The translations under genes were made by a program, and so were the position numbers. A stretch of 64,000 nucleotides of DNA from Bacillus sp. FJAT-14578 (GTDB lineage: Bacteria; Bacillota; Bacilli; Bacillales; Bacillaceae_H): NCBI RefSeq assembly GCF_000504165.1, contig NZ_AYSE01000006.1, positions 372,001 through 436,000 on the forward strand, in the 5' to 3' direction. Shown piece by piece: positions 8,032 to 16,374 of the stretch. How positions within the stretch are numbered: the first letter of the stretch is position 1; the number at the start of each line of letters is the position of its first letter. A model generated the notes under the pieces. The model ran no database searches, was not told where the DNA came from, and saw only the letters and a list, made by a program, of their open reading frames with translations.

Positions 8032-8616
8032 TTATACATACTTGGATCCATGATGACTTTCTATTTTTTTTGAACGTAGGAATAGTCTTTTGGAAAACAT
8101 CCCTCTTTCTAGTGATTCATATACATAGAATATAAAAATCAGTGGTAAGCCGATTGTCAGTGAATTGAGTGCCCACTTTCGAAAGGCCACATCATAGTAA
8201 GATGGGATTTCCGCGGTCATCATGCCGAGCAATAATAGGATAAAAATAATGCATAGCACTAATAAAGAAGTGATAAAACTCTCCGCTCTTTCAGCGGAAA
8301 GAAGGGGAATAACCAGCTTGCCTAAAGGGGCACTAACAAGTCCTCCGCAGGCTCCTGCCACCCATGCCGAAAAAGAATGGGGAACACCGATAATCATGCC
8401 GGCCAACATACTAATAATGAGACTTAAGATCGTGCTTGTATCGTCATATGCCTCTGCATTTATACTTAAAGAAACGGAACTTAAAAATCCAATCATCATT
8501 CCGGATGCAAGAGCCGCTGTTATTCCTGTATATTTTGAAATAAACAAACGATAACGGTACATATAAATAAAAATCCATATAAACAATAGCGCAATCGCAC
8601 CCAATAATAGGTTCAT
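8032..8616 (-). CDS. Polytopic membrane protein of unknown function
   Basis: A 194-residue protein with about five membrane segments (about residues 2-20, 31-52, 63-85, 92-108, 113-134 and a final one near 152-166) and a basic C-terminus (RLFLRSKKIESHHGSKYV). AGGAGAG precedes the ATG at 8616. Gly and Ser residues in the second to fourth segments (GMMIGFLSSVSLS, GVPHSFSAWVAGACGG) suggest a packed membrane domain, but no catalytic motif is seen. I do not recognise the family. A repeat element follows its stop directly. Confidence 0.7.
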   Translation of the reverse strand: MNLLLGAIALLFIWIFIYMYRYRLFISKYTGITAALASGMMIGFLSSVSLSINAEAYDDTSTILSLIISMLAGMIIGVPHSFSAWVAGACGGLVSAPLGKLVIPLLSAERAESFITSLLVLCIIFILLLLGMMTAEIPSYYDVAFRKWALNSLTIGLPLIFIFYVYESLERGMFSKRLFLRSKKIESHHGSKYV

Positions 8617-8689
8617 CTGTTTCTCTCCTGTTCTCTAGTATTTTATTCGCCACTATCAGGCGGTGTCTTCCGCTTCCCATAAAAGTCCG

Positions 8690-8763
8690 ATTAAAGGAAC
8701 ACAGACTAACATCGCCGCGTCCTGCGGCAACGTCTGCGTGACCCGCATCGTGCGGGCCTAACT
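8690..8763. repeat. GC-rich dispersed repeat, partial copy
   Basis: Contains CGCCGCGTCCTGCGGCAACGT and a GCATCGTGCGGGCCTAA-like end, nearly identical to 22360-22410. ORF-less intergenic repeat of a kind common in Bacillaceae. Confidence 0.7.
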
Positions 8764-8819
8764 AATCATTCCTGGTGATAAAGCCTCCCGATCGTTGAAA
8801 ATTCTCTTTATATAAATTG

Positions 8820-9012
8820 GACTTGATCACTCGGCATGCCTTCATTCAATGGAGGCATGTTCATAAACGGTGACCTAGACATCCTGAATCGACCTTCAAA
8901 GGTTTGCCTAAGCGGCTGCCACTCCCGAAAGGGGGTGGGCAGCCGCTTAAGTCTATAAGCTTCGGCATGGTTATTCTTTGACCATGCCGAAGCTTATAGA
9001 TTGTGTATAGTT
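8820..9012 (+). repeat. Structured intergenic repeat (family H), copy i
   Basis: Homologous along its length to the minus strand of 37930-38160 and, in its 3' half, of 49879-49995. It contains a GC-rich hairpin (8909-8949, GAAA tetraloop) and a 20-bp perfect stem (8952-8971 with 8981-9000, loop TATTCTTTG). No ORF. The rest of the 640-base gap before rodA shows nothing else I recognise. Confidence 0.7.
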
Positions 9013-9259
9013 CTACTATATGCACAGATTAATAGATTTAGTCTTATTCTTTAACAGTTTTCATTAGCATGATTTCTCTCGATATAATAGATTAGTGTTT
9101 TCCTGCACGCTTCCGAGTAATTGACAAAATTCTTTTCACACCTTTTGTCTTAATTCACTTCACAGTGCATAAAATTGTTCGCGTTCAGCCCATTTATGTT
9201 GTAAAATATTTGAGGTATAATAATGTGCTGTACACACTCCAAGTTGTTAGGTGGGTAAA

Positions 9260-10429
9260 ATGAGTAATAACGAACAAAACGTTAGTAGATTCGATTTAAA
9301 TTTAGCCTTCATTCTCTTTTTATTTTTCTGCGTCAGTTGTATTGCCATTTACAGTGCGCAAACAATTGGGCAGTATGGTGAAAACTTTTTGGTCAAACAA
9401 ATTGTTTGGTATGTAGTTGGATCGATCATTATCTCGTCCGTCATGTTTTTAGATTCGGAACAATTTCAAAAATTATCTTGGTATTTATATGGATTCGGAA
9501 ATTTCTTGCTTGTCTTGTTAATTGTCGCTCCTCCTGCGATTGCACCGGTCATTAACGGGGCGAAAAGCTGGTTTAAATTCCCTGGGGTAGGTTCGCTTCA
9601 GCCATCGGAATTCGTCAAAGTGTTTCTCATTATTGCATTGAGCAACCTCATTACAAAACATAATGAGAAATACCGTATCCGAACGTTGCGGGAAGACTTT
9701 TTCCTTTTATTTAAGATGGGACTGACTTTATTGCTTCCGCTCATGCTTGTGATGCAGCAGCCCGATTTGGGAACGTCACTCGTCTTGCTTTCCATTTTTT
9801 CAGGATTAGTATTCGTATCGGGCATCTCCTGGAAAATCATTACTCCTATTTTCCTTGGAGTGTCCACAGTTGGGGGAACCATTTTAGCGATGGTGATTTA
9901 TTTCCCGGCAGCTTTGGAAAAATACTTGGGAGTGAAGCAATACCAGCTTGGACGTATTTACTCCTGGCTGGATCCTTACAGCTATAGCGGCGGTGAAGGC
10001 TATCATTTGCAAAAATCCCTCCTTGCCATCGGTTCGGGAATGGTGAATGGAAAAGGATTCGCAAACGGTGAAGTATACTTTCCGGAAAGCCACACGGACT
10101 TTATTTTCGCCGTGATTGGAGAGGAATTCGGCTTTATCGGATGCAGTATCGTGATTAGTCTGTTCTTTGTCCTCATTTATCATTTAATCAAGCTCGGCCT
10201 TGAAACGAAAAACGATTTCAACTCTTACTTATGTGTGGGCGTCATTTCCATGGTCACGTTCCACGTTTTCCAAAACATCGGAATGACCATCGGCGTCGTT
10301 CCCATTACAGGTATCCCTCTTCCATTCATCTCTTACGGAGGAAGCTCGCTTATGGGAAATATGCTCGCGATGGGCTTAATGTTTAGTGTATCGTACCATT
10401 ATAAACGCTTCATGTTTAGTTCTGAGTAA
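9260..10429 (+). CDS. rodA: Rod-shape SEDS glycosyltransferase RodA
   Basis: A 389-residue SEDS-family protein with ten membrane segments. SEDS proteins polymerise lipid II into peptidoglycan with a class B PBP; RodA does this for side-wall elongation. Family signatures seen: NGAKSWFKFPGVGSLQPSEFVK, QQPDLGTSLVL, the catalytic-loop region GYHLQKSLLAIGSG with FPESHTDFIFAVIGEE, and GIPLPFISYGGSS. RodA rather than FtsW or SpoVE is inferred from length and the FPESHTDFIF form. The ATG at 9260 follows AGGTGG; a GTG at 9251 is less likely. A TATAAT lies at 9216. It ends in a bidirectional terminator. Confidence 0.88.
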   Translation: MSNNEQNVSRFDLNLAFILFLFFCVSCIAIYSAQTIGQYGENFLVKQIVWYVVGSIIISSVMFLDSEQFQKLSWYLYGFGNFLLVLLIVAPPAIAPVINGAKSWFKFPGVGSLQPSEFVKVFLIIALSNLITKHNEKYRIRTLREDFFLLFKMGLTLLLPLMLVMQQPDLGTSLVLLSIFSGLVFVSGISWKIITPIFLGVSTVGGTILAMVIYFPAALEKYLGVKQYQLGRIYSWLDPYSYSGGEGYHLQKSLLAIGSGMVNGKGFANGEVYFPESHTDFIFAVIGEEFGFIGCSIVISLFFVLIYHLIKLGLETKNDFNSYLCVGVISMVTFHVFQNIGMTIGVVPITGIPLPFISYGGSSLMGNMLAMGLMFSVSYHYKRFMFSSE

Positions 10430-10464
10430 GCAAAAGGACCTGCATCAATACAGGTCCTTTTGCT
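10429..10464. terminator. Bidirectional terminator
   Basis: AGCAAAAGGACCTG with CAGGTCCTTTTGCT, loop CATCAATA. It separates convergent rodA and the DUF3892-like gene, and the arms touch both stop codons. Confidence 0.9.
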
Positions 10465-10634
10465 CACTCCAGAGATTCTTCCATTTTTCCCTCCGGGTCA
10501 CTGATCGTTCCTTTTTTCAATTCAAAAATCGCCTCTTGATGCCCTATTTCCCTTTCTCCAGACGTTCGGACATTTAAAATATCTCCATCTTGGTTTCGGC
10601 GAACCGATTTAATTGTCTCCATTGGCCTTTCCAT
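10464..10634 (-). CDS. Small DUF3892-like protein
   Basis: A 56-residue protein: METIKSVRRNQDGDIL, then a T-SGEREIGHQEAIFELKKGTI core. It matches the layout of the DUF3892 protein at 62112 (FIAVRKNADGDLRKFKTSSGRILTYEEA), so the two are distant paralogues in one window. AAGGGGC precedes the ATG at 10634; the longer frame upstream lacks a ribosome binding site. Function unknown. DUF3892 proteins are small and common in spore formers (family knowledge), but no role is known to me. Confidence 0.7.
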   Translation of the reverse strand: MERPMETIKSVRRNQDGDILNVRTSGEREIGHQEAIFELKKGTISDPEGKMEESLE

Positions 10635-10775
10635 TGAATCAGCCCCTTTCCTTCTCGTAGTATGGCTGATCCTTTGCCATTTATACCGGACAACGCATAT
10701 ATCCAACGTTTACATTTCTCTCGAAAGGGGTAAAGCATTTAAAACAGCTAGAACTAGAAAAGGAAGGAAAACGCT

Positions 10776-10931
10776 ATGCCTAGTCCAAAATGGAAAGAAG
10801 AAAAGAAGAATCCCTCTCCCGCGAAACCACGAATTGCTTTGCTCAAATTCGCGACCTATTTAGTTCTTTTTTTCGGGGTGGTTTGGTTTTTGGCCATTGT
10901 GGTTCGATTTCTATTTACCACGTTTTTCTAA
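10776..10931 (+). CDS. Small single-pass membrane protein, 51 residues
   Basis: MPSPKWKEEKKNPSPAKPRI, then one membrane helix (ALLKFATYLVLFFGVVWFLAIV), ending VRFLFTTFF. AAGGAAGG lies 7 bases before the ATG and a terminator follows the stop immediately, so this short gene is probably real. A basic cytoplasmic head plus one helix is the visible design. Function not recognised. Confidence 0.7.
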   Translation: MPSPKWKEEKKNPSPAKPRIALLKFATYLVLFFGVVWFLAIVVRFLFTTFF

Positions 10932-10932
10932 A

Positions 10933-10952
10933 GGAGGCTTTCGCCTCTTTTT
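10933..10952 (+). terminator. Terminator of the 51-residue membrane protein gene
   Basis: GGAGGC-TTTC-GCCTC then TTTTT, right after the stop codon. Confidence 0.75.
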
Positions 10953-10975
10953 CCAACATTTCCATTAAGCTAATA

Positions 10976-11012
10976 AAAACGCCCAGTTCCCCCTCTAAGG
11001 AACTGGGCGTTT
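10976..11012. terminator. Bidirectional terminator
   Basis: AAACGCCCAGTTCC with GGAACTGGGCGTTT. Confidence 0.85.
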
Positions 11013-11064
11013 CTTTCCCCGACTTTCTGTTTTCACTTATATGAATCATCCGCTTTTAAATCAA

Positions 11065-11316
11065 TCAATGACCTGATACGGAATCCAGGCCGATGCGATT
11101 GATAAGATGCTCACTTTCCACGTTCAATCCAGTCACGATGACTTCTTTATTATAACGTTTATATTTTTGCATGACTTTGGCAATCGCCGTAACCGCTGAA
11201 TGATCCCATACATGAGAGTTTGTAAAATCGATATGAATCGTTTGCGGATCATGCTGATAGTCAAATAGGTCGACAAAATGGGCCATTGTGCCAAAGAATA
11301 ATTGTCCTTTTTTCAA
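11065..11316 (-). pseudogene. STAS-domain remnant of a SulP anion permease
   Basis: 83 residues matching only the C-terminal STAS domain of SulP transporters: KGQLFFGTMAHFVDLFDY is the typical first strand region, followed by HIDFTNSHVWDHSAV and a KYNKEVIVTGLN strand. The ten or so membrane segments that should precede it are absent: the minus-strand sequence upstream (to 11440) has stops in this frame and no hydrophobic coding. KGQLFFG marks a SulP STAS rather than a stand-alone anti-anti-sigma factor. The gene seems to have lost its 5' part, perhaps by a deletion. A TTG at 11316 could still allow expression of the domain alone, but the ribosome binding site (AACAGGG) is poor. Confidence 0.65.
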
Positions 11317-11450
11317 CCCTGTTCTCTATTTTTCTCACTTATACTTATAAAGACATTATCTTTTCGATATACGAAAAATATTCTCCGAAATCGTCCCAGC
11401 TGCTTAATCCATTCGTTTCACGATAGCATTAATTGTTAACTACAAAAAAG

Positions 11451-11542
11451 AAGATGTGTCAACAGAGTAAAAAGCAACCCCTTTGACACATCCTCCTAAA
11501 ATCCATTTTTGCGATGGATTAGAGGCTTATGGGACAGCCCCT
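11451..11542 (-). repeat. Bipartite terminator repeat, Y shortened
   Basis: X at 11451-11493 (GATGTGTCAA... with TTGACACATC) and Z at about 11515-11542 (GGCTGTCCCATAAGCCTCTAA on the minus strand). Hairpin Y is reduced to AATCCATC/GATGGATT. Just downstream of the CNNM/CorC-type gene. Confidence 0.7.
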
Positions 11543-11550
11543 TCCTCACT

Positions 11551-12900
11551 TCAATCCACTTCCACTACTACATCTTCTTCCATTCGTTTCAATGATGGAT
11601 CATAAGTCACTTCAATCCAGCGGACATGATGCCCATCCAGCTCCTTCACACGGAATTGATAGTTATCTAAAATGATGGTGTCACCTTGCTCCAAATCATA
11701 TTTTTCCGTTAATACCCACCCGCCGATTGTGTCGACGTCTTCATCGTCTATCTCCAAGCCAAACATATCGTTCACTTCAGAGATTAACACCTTCCCACCA
11801 AGCAAGGTTTGATGCTCATTCAATTTTTGAATCATGGGAACTTCATCAGCGTCGAATTCATCTCGGATTTCCCCGACGATTTCTTCTAAAATATCTTCAA
11901 CCGTTACTAATCCAGCTGTTCCGCCATACTCATCCACTAAAATGGCCATATGAATGCGTTCTTTTTGCATTTTCAAAAGCAGATCATGAATGGCGATCGA
12001 CTCGATAACTTGAATGACTGGACGTACATATTTTTCCATCGTTTTTGTTTTATCTATCCCATGCACAACCACATCGGTAAATACTTCCTTCATGTTGATC
12101 ATTCCGACAATATGATCTTTATCTCCGTCAATGACCGGATAACGCGTATATTTTTCTTCTTTAATGATTTCCAGGTTCTCCGCGATGGATTTCGTCTTAT
12201 CCAAAACGGTGACTTCCTTGCGCGGCACCATGATTTCTTTTGCCACACGATCATCAAATTCAAAAATATTTTCTACATAGTTGAACTCTGATTGGTTGAT
12301 TTCCCCGCTTTTATAACTTTCAGATAAAATAAGGCGAAGTTCCTCTTCCGTATGGGCGAGCTCATGTTCACTCGCAGGCTCCAAACCGAACATTTTCGTG
12401 ACGAGACGAGCCGAACTGTTCAAAAACCAAATAAACGGATACATAATTTTGTAAAACCAAATGAGCGGCCGTGCCGTCCAAAGACTGACCGGTTCTGATT
12501 TTTGAATGGCTAAAGTTTTTGGGGCAAGTTCCCCCACCACCACATGTAAAAAGGTGATCACAGAAAAAGCGATGGCAAATGATAACACACCGGCAAGCGT
12601 TGGGCTCACGTTTAATTTTTCGAATAAAGGATGTAATAAATGCTCCACAGTCGGTTCACCAAGCCAGCCCAGTCCCAGTGACGTTAACGTGATTCCGAGC
12701 TGGCAGGCTGATAAGTATTCGTCTAAATTATCAATTACTTTTTTTGCAGCTGCTCCCTGCTTGCTTCCTTCCGCTACGAGCTGATCGATGCGAGAAGACC
12801 GAACTCTTATAATAGCGAATTCAGACGCTACGAAAAATCCGGAAATTCCGATAAGAACAGCTATCATAATTAAATTAAAAGCTTCCAAATCGTCAACCAT
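11551..12900 (-). CDS. CNNM/CorC-type membrane protein with CBS pair
   Basis: About 449 residues. Order: DUF21/CNNM transmembrane domain (residues about 1-190, with [17 protein letters not shown] and [11 protein letters not shown]), CBS pair (about 205-335, with [12 protein letters not shown] and [15 protein letters not shown]), CorC_HlyC domain (about 350-440). CNNM/CorC proteins are implicated in Mg2+ efflux and cation homeostasis. Paralogues in B. subtilis include YhdP, YrkA, YugS and YqhB, and I cannot say which this matches. Start uncertain: GGGGAGGTG lies 23 bases before ATG 12900, and a CATACAG/CTGTATG stem lies between them and includes the ATG. It is followed by a repeat element. Confidence 0.85.
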   Translation of the reverse strand: MVDDLEAFNLIMIAVLIGISGFFVASEFAIIRVRSSRIDQLVAEGSKQGAAAKKVIDNLDEYLSACQLGITLTSLGLGWLGEPTVEHLLHPLFEKLNVSPTLAGVLSFAIAFSVITFLHVVVGELAPKTLAIQKSEPVSLWTARPLIWFYKIMYPFIWFLNSSARLVTKMFGLEPASEHELAHTEEELRLILSESYKSGEINQSEFNYVENIFEFDDRVAKEIMVPRKEVTVLDKTKSIAENLEIIKEEKYTRYPVIDGDKDHIVGMINMKEVFTDVVVHGIDKTKTMEKYVRPVIQVIESIAIHDLLLKMQKERIHMAILVDEYGGTAGLVTVEDILEEIVGEIRDEFDADEVPMIQKLNEHQTLLGGKVLISEVNDMFGLEIDDEDVDTIGGWVLTEKYDLEQGDTIILDNYQFRVKELDGHHVRWIEVTYDPSLKRMEEDVVVEVD

Positions 12901-13034
12901 ACAGCATTTCTCTGTATGATTTGCACCTCCCCTTTTCAATGTAAATTTAGTATGTACGAATAGGACTCAAAACACTACGCGTACGATTTTCCTGCAACGT
13001 GCAGAATGTTGGCATCATTAAAACTTAAATACCC

Positions 13035-13073
13035 AAAAAAGCTATTGAGAAAACTTTCTCAATAGCTTTTTTT
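13035..13073 (-). terminator. Terminator of deoD
   Basis: AAAAAAGCTATTGAGAAA with TTCTCAATAGCTTTTTTT. Symmetrical, active on either strand. Confidence 0.85.
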
Positions 13074-13076
13074 CCC

Positions 13077-13778
13077 TTATTTAACTGAAGCTTCAAGCGC
13101 AACTTCAATCATTTCATTAAATGTGGTTTGGCGCTCTTCTGCTGTCGTTTCTTCCCCAGTTAAAATGTGATCGCTGACAGTTAAGACGGATAAAGCATTT
13201 CGTCCGAACTTGGAAGCGAGCGTATAAAGAGCGGTCGTTTCCATTTCAACAGCCAGCACGCCGTAACGCGCCAACTTTTCAAATTGGGAATCCTCATTGT
13301 AAAATTGATCGGCCGTAAATACGTTTCCTACTTTTAAATTTAAGCCTTTTTCTGTTCCTGCATCGTATGCTTTCTTTAATAAATCAAAACTTGCCGTCGG
13401 CGCATAATCAATGCCGCCAAATGCCATACGGTTCATTTGGGAATCTGTTGATGAAGTCATTGCTAAAATAACATCACGAACATTTACATCTTTTTGAATC
13501 GCTCCACACGTTCCGACGCGAATTAAGTTTTGAACATTATAACTTTGAATCAATTCATTTACATAGATTGAAATCGATGGAACCCCCATCCCTGTTCCTT
13601 GAACAGAAACACGTTTTCCTTTATATGTACCTGTGAAACCAAGCATTCCACGAACTTCATTATAGCAAGTAGGGTTTTCTAAAAAAGTTTCAGCAATATA
13701 TTTTGCACGGAGCGGATCTCCCGGCAATAAAATTGTTTCAGCAATATCACCCATTTTTGCTCCAATATGTACGCTCAT
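13077..13778 (-). CDS. deoD: Purine nucleoside phosphorylase, DeoD type
   Basis: A 233-residue hexameric-type purine nucleoside phosphorylase that converts (deoxy)nucleosides plus phosphate into base and pentose-1-phosphate. Family landmarks: [13 protein letters not shown] (phosphate site), [39 protein letters not shown] (Met-Glu pair that holds ribose) and VSDHI (catalytic Asp). Length matches the family. AGGAGG precedes the ATG. The gene is monocistronic with its own terminator. It serves purine salvage. Confidence 0.95.
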   Translation of the reverse strand: MSVHIGAKMGDIAETILLPGDPLRAKYIAETFLENPTCYNEVRGMLGFTGTYKGKRVSVQGTGMGVPSISIYVNELIQSYNVQNLIRVGTCGAIQKDVNVRDVILAMTSSTDSQMNRMAFGGIDYAPTASFDLLKKAYDAGTEKGLNLKVGNVFTADQFYNEDSQFEKLARYGVLAVEMETTALYTLASKFGRNALSVLTVSDHILTGEETTAEERQTTFNEMIEVALEASVK

Positions 13779-13825
13779 TTTTTTCCTCCTAAGCTAATAT
13801 TTACTGCCATTTTACTATACCACAA

Positions 13826-13992
13826 AAACAGAAAGCGGAGAAAGCCGTTTAAACCGATAGGATGTTAAAGCTTTTGAGAAGGAGTCGCTTTTTGACTCCG
13901 CTGGAAGAAGTGAAACAGCCGTACGGTTTGGCTTTCGCAGCTAGACAAAAACGGAAAGCGGAGAAAGTTATACTTCGACTAAGGTCCACTGT
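13826..13992. repeat. Dispersed intergenic repeat with internal duplication
   Basis: Contains two copies of a GGAAAGCGGAGAAAG-type block about 125 bases apart (13828 and 13949), a GGAGTC/GACTCC hairpin and CAGCTAGACA. This phrase recurs as GGAGCTAGACA at about 22476. It fills most of the gap between deoD and the small genes at 14135. Confidence 0.55.
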
Positions 13993-14134
13993 GACAAGTA
14001 TAGCTTTGCCGGCCACCACGTTTTTCATTACTCATCGTAAAATAATCTGCCCTTGTTCAAACATGTTTGCAGAATCTGGTTGGTCTATTTCACACAAAAA
14101 AAGGCATGCTATTTAACGAAAGAGGTGATGAATC

Positions 14135-14254
14135 ATGGCAAACCAACAAATGAGCAAAAAACTCGCTCAAGCCGTTCAACACGCAAATGAAACCAACCCA
14201 AAATCAAGATCTAGAAGTAAGCCAGTCACATCAAAAGCAGATAAAAAAATATAA
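14135..14254 (+). CDS. Small hydrophilic protein, 39 residues
   Basis: MANQQMSKKLAQAVQHANE, then TNPKSRSRSKPVTSKADKKI. GAGGTGATG precedes the ATG at 5-8 bases. Lys/Ser/Gln-rich, no hydrophobic segment. It pairs with the next small gene 15 bases downstream. Small basic proteins like these are often spore-core components in Bacillus; that is inference, and no known family is recognised. Confidence 0.6.
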   Translation: MANQQMSKKLAQAVQHANETNPKSRSRSKPVTSKADKKI

Positions 14255-14269
14255 TAAAAGGTGATATAT

Positions 14270-14422
14270 ATGGGAAAAAAACATCGAAATCGCATCAATG
14301 CACCAAAGAAAAATAATCATATCCCGCCAGAAGCCATCATTGCTGAACAAGAGGCCCATGGCAAAGAATACAGCGCCATGAAACGCAAAAATGGTCCAGG
14401 CCATAACGGCAAGGACTACTAA
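14270..14422 (+). CDS. Small basic hydrophilic protein, 50 residues
   Basis: Starts MGKKHRNRINAPKKNNHIPP, has a short acidic middle (EAIIAEQEAHGKEY) and ends KRKNGPGHNGKDY. AAAGGTGATATAT precedes the ATG. It probably forms an operon with the 39-residue gene. Function unknown. Basic, Asn/His-rich and hydrophilic, so a DNA-associated or spore-core role is possible but unproven. Confidence 0.6.
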   Translation: MGKKHRNRINAPKKNNHIPPEAIIAEQEAHGKEYSAMKRKNGPGHNGKDY

Positions 14423-14461
14423 GGATTATATCATGTATTTGAATTAGCTTATAAAGGTTTT

Positions 14462-14512
14462 TGCACAAACCTTCAACAAAATTCGTCAGGAAGTTTGTTG
14501 AAGGCTTGTGCA
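14462..14512. terminator. Long imperfect hairpin, likely terminator
   Basis: 19-bp stem TGCACAAaCCTTCAACAAA with TTTGTTGAAGGcTTGTGCA, one mismatch. No clear T run. Lies between convergent small genes and yodL. Confidence 0.55.
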
Positions 14513-14541
14513 TCAAATGGTTTACAAAGAGATTCACTCGG

Positions 14542-14865
14542 TCATCGAACATGCATCCGGTTAATGAGTTTCCACCCTCCCGGCAGCAGCTTATAATAGA
14601 ATTGACCTCTCGTTCCCTCATCAATTAAAAGAATATCTCCTGTACTAATATATCTTGCATCGAAATCTTCTGGAAGAGTATCTGCAACATTGAACTTCCG
14701 AAATATTTTATGTACGGTTTCCTTATGGCACGACGCTAAAATGGATAAACGGTACACTGGGCGATACCCTTTATCCTCTCCTTTATTTGGCGTTTGCATA
14801 ATGGTTACATCATATGCCGTCACTCGCTTTACAACCTTTTTTACATCCAGCAGCCTGTTGAACAT
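14542..14865 (-). CDS. yodL: YodL-like protein
   Basis: A 107-residue protein matching B. subtilis YodL as recalled: TAYDVTIMQTPNKGEDKGYRPVYRL, then FRKFNVADTLPEDFDARYISTGDILLID and GGWKLINRMHVR. No catalytic motif is obvious. The ATG at 14865 has GGGGG at 7 bases; the longer GTG-started frame (14886) is less likely. The neighbours yodM, yozD, yodN and yozE occur in the same order in B. subtilis, which supports the name. Function is not established to my knowledge. Confidence 0.8.
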   Translation of the reverse strand: MFNRLLDVKKVVKRVTAYDVTIMQTPNKGEDKGYRPVYRLSILASCHKETVHKIFRKFNVADTLPEDFDARYISTGDILLIDEGTRGQFYYKLLPGGWKLINRMHVR

Positions 14866-15003
14866 CCCTCTTCCCCCTTCTCGCACCTTTTTTAGACTAT
14901 ATTTAGTTACAATAATTCGAAGTGTCCTTTGTCGATTCCTTCATCAAATTTACGTAGGTTTTGTCGAATAAGAAAATTAATCTAAAAAACCCAAAGGCGA
15001 ATG

Positions 15004-15510
15004 TCAACCTGCCTTTGGGTTTTCCGTTGTATGTTCATATTTATTTAATTGCTTCATTAGCCTTTGTCGGACGTGCTCACAAATGAGGCGCAGGCTGGAA
15101 TCGCAAATTAAATCGTATTTCGTGCACCGAACGGAAATAAATAAAACGTTTCCGTTTGCGCATGTAATCGATAAGTCCGCAAATAACTCCAGTTCTCCGT
15201 CAGGGTTCAACTGATAAAAGCGGGGACCGCATAACATGGATGGTTTCCTTACCGGTGCACACCCCAGATCCTGTAAAGACTGTAAAACAAATGTCTCAGA
15301 CGCATACCCTAATGTTTCACTTAAAACTGTAAGCAGTTCCGTGTGGACATGTCTGTAAAACCTCGGGATTTGTGCAAATAACATTCGAATTTGTTCGTGA
15401 AATGGCTTTGCCTGCATTTCATGACTAAGCTGAACAATCTCCGCCGATTGCGATTTGGTCATTTGCATATGCAGCCGGTTCATAAACAGCGTTCGAAATG
15501 ATTGAATCAT
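15004..15510 (-). CDS. Hypothetical protein, 168 residues
   Basis: Starts MIQSFRTLFMNRLHMQMTKS. The N-terminal half looks helical (SAEIVQLSHEMQAKPFHEQI); the C-terminal half is beta-like and contains four Cys (GCAP, MLCG, TCAN, RCTK) plus LICDSSLRLICEHV. AAGGAGG precedes the ATG at 7-8 bases, so translation is likely. No membrane segment or signal. I do not recognise it. It is inserted between yodL and yodM relative to the B. subtilis order. The Cys residues are not arranged as an obvious zinc knuckle. Confidence 0.65.
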   Translation of the reverse strand: MIQSFRTLFMNRLHMQMTKSQSAEIVQLSHEMQAKPFHEQIRMLFAQIPRFYRHVHTELLTVLSETLGYASETFVLQSLQDLGCAPVRKPSMLCGPRFYQLNPDGELELFADLSITCANGNVLFISVRCTKYDLICDSSLRLICEHVRQRLMKQLNKYEHTTENPKAG

Positions 15511-15575
15511 GATGATTGCCTCCTTCTGGTGCTCTAATGGTATATATCCCTCCTTCCTTCTTTTTAACCCTGTTT

Positions 15576-16190
15576 TTATGATAATTTTTGTCGAAACAGC
15601 CGATACATGCCATAAACCAAGACAAATCCTGCACTGTAACCTGCCAATATATCCGTAAAATAATGTACACCCAGATAAATCCTGCTTACCCCAATGAACA
15701 AAATGAGCACCATTAAGAAGAGAGCGATAGCTCGGCTCAAAGCTGGTTTTGCACTTGCATATAATGTACCCAGCAATAAGAGGGCACCATAAAAAGCCAT
15801 CGAGTTCATGGCATGTCCGCTCGGAAAACTGAAATGCGCAGCATGAACGAGCTGATCAATGTCTGGGCGAGCACGGCCAAACATTTCTTTCAACAGCCAA
15901 TTCAACGTTCTTGATCCCCAAAACACGATGGTCAAAAAAAGAACTGCTCCTCCTTTCCGGGCCATGAGCAAGAGGGCGCACAAAATAAACCAGACAGGCG
16001 CCGTAATCGTCCATGATCCGATATTTGTCATCACGATAAAAAATGAAGTCCATCCATTCGTCCTCATGTCCATCATAGCGAGTGTGATCGCTAAATCCAG
16101 CCTTTCGATAAAAGCTGTCTTATACATAAAAGCAAGAAATAAAAAAATGATAATGGGAATGATAAGGAATAATACATGTCGTTGTTTCAT
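15576..16190 (-). CDS. yodM: PAP2-family phosphatase YodM
   Basis: A 204-residue membrane phosphatase with six helices. The three PAP2 motifs are present: KEMFGRARP (motif 1), SFPSGHAM (motif 2, catalytic His) and SRIYLGVHYFTDILAG (motif 3, nucleophile His). Family members dephosphorylate phosphatidic acid, phosphatidylglycerophosphate or undecaprenyl pyrophosphate on the outer face of the membrane; the substrate here is not decided by sequence. The start is set at ATG 16190 to give the YodM length, but no good ribosome binding site is seen there; a GTG three codons upstream follows AAAGAAAG. Confidence 0.85.
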   Translation of the reverse strand: MKQRHVLFLIIPIIIFLFLAFMYKTAFIERLDLAITLAMMDMRTNGWTSFFIVMTNIGSWTITAPVWFILCALLLMARKGGAVLFLTIVFWGSRTLNWLLKEMFGRARPDIDQLVHAAHFSFPSGHAMNSMAFYGALLLLGTLYASAKPALSRAIALFLMVLILFIGVSRIYLGVHYFTDILAGYSAGFVLVYGMYRLFRQKLS

Positions 16191-16279
16191 ATGTAACACA
16201 CGCTTTCTTTGGATTAAAAGTGGATGTCCCATAAAGGAAACTTCCAACGGTGGGAGTCTTACTGATCGTTAATGAGGGA

Positions 16280-16374
16280 TTAGTTTTAAACAGGCCACAA
16301 AAATGATTTTTTACTGAAAGAACCTGCTACGGAATCCTTGATTTTACCGGATTCTCATGACGGGCCCTCTCAGG
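16280..16374 (+). repeat. Bipartite terminator repeat, Z-Y (first of a tandem pair)
   Basis: Z about 16280-16313, Y 16314-16372 (AAAGAACCTGctACGGAATCC with GGATTctcatGACGGGCCCTCT). Directly followed by a second copy. Confidence 0.7.

Noticed and set aside
9884..10183. Antisense ORF within rodA
   Set aside because: A shadow frame produced by rodA codon bias, with no start signals.
11065..11316. Stand-alone anti-anti-sigma factor (RsbV/SpoIIAA type)
   Set aside because: The KGQLFFG start and lack of the phospho-Ser motif of RsbV-like proteins point to the STAS domain of a SulP transporter.
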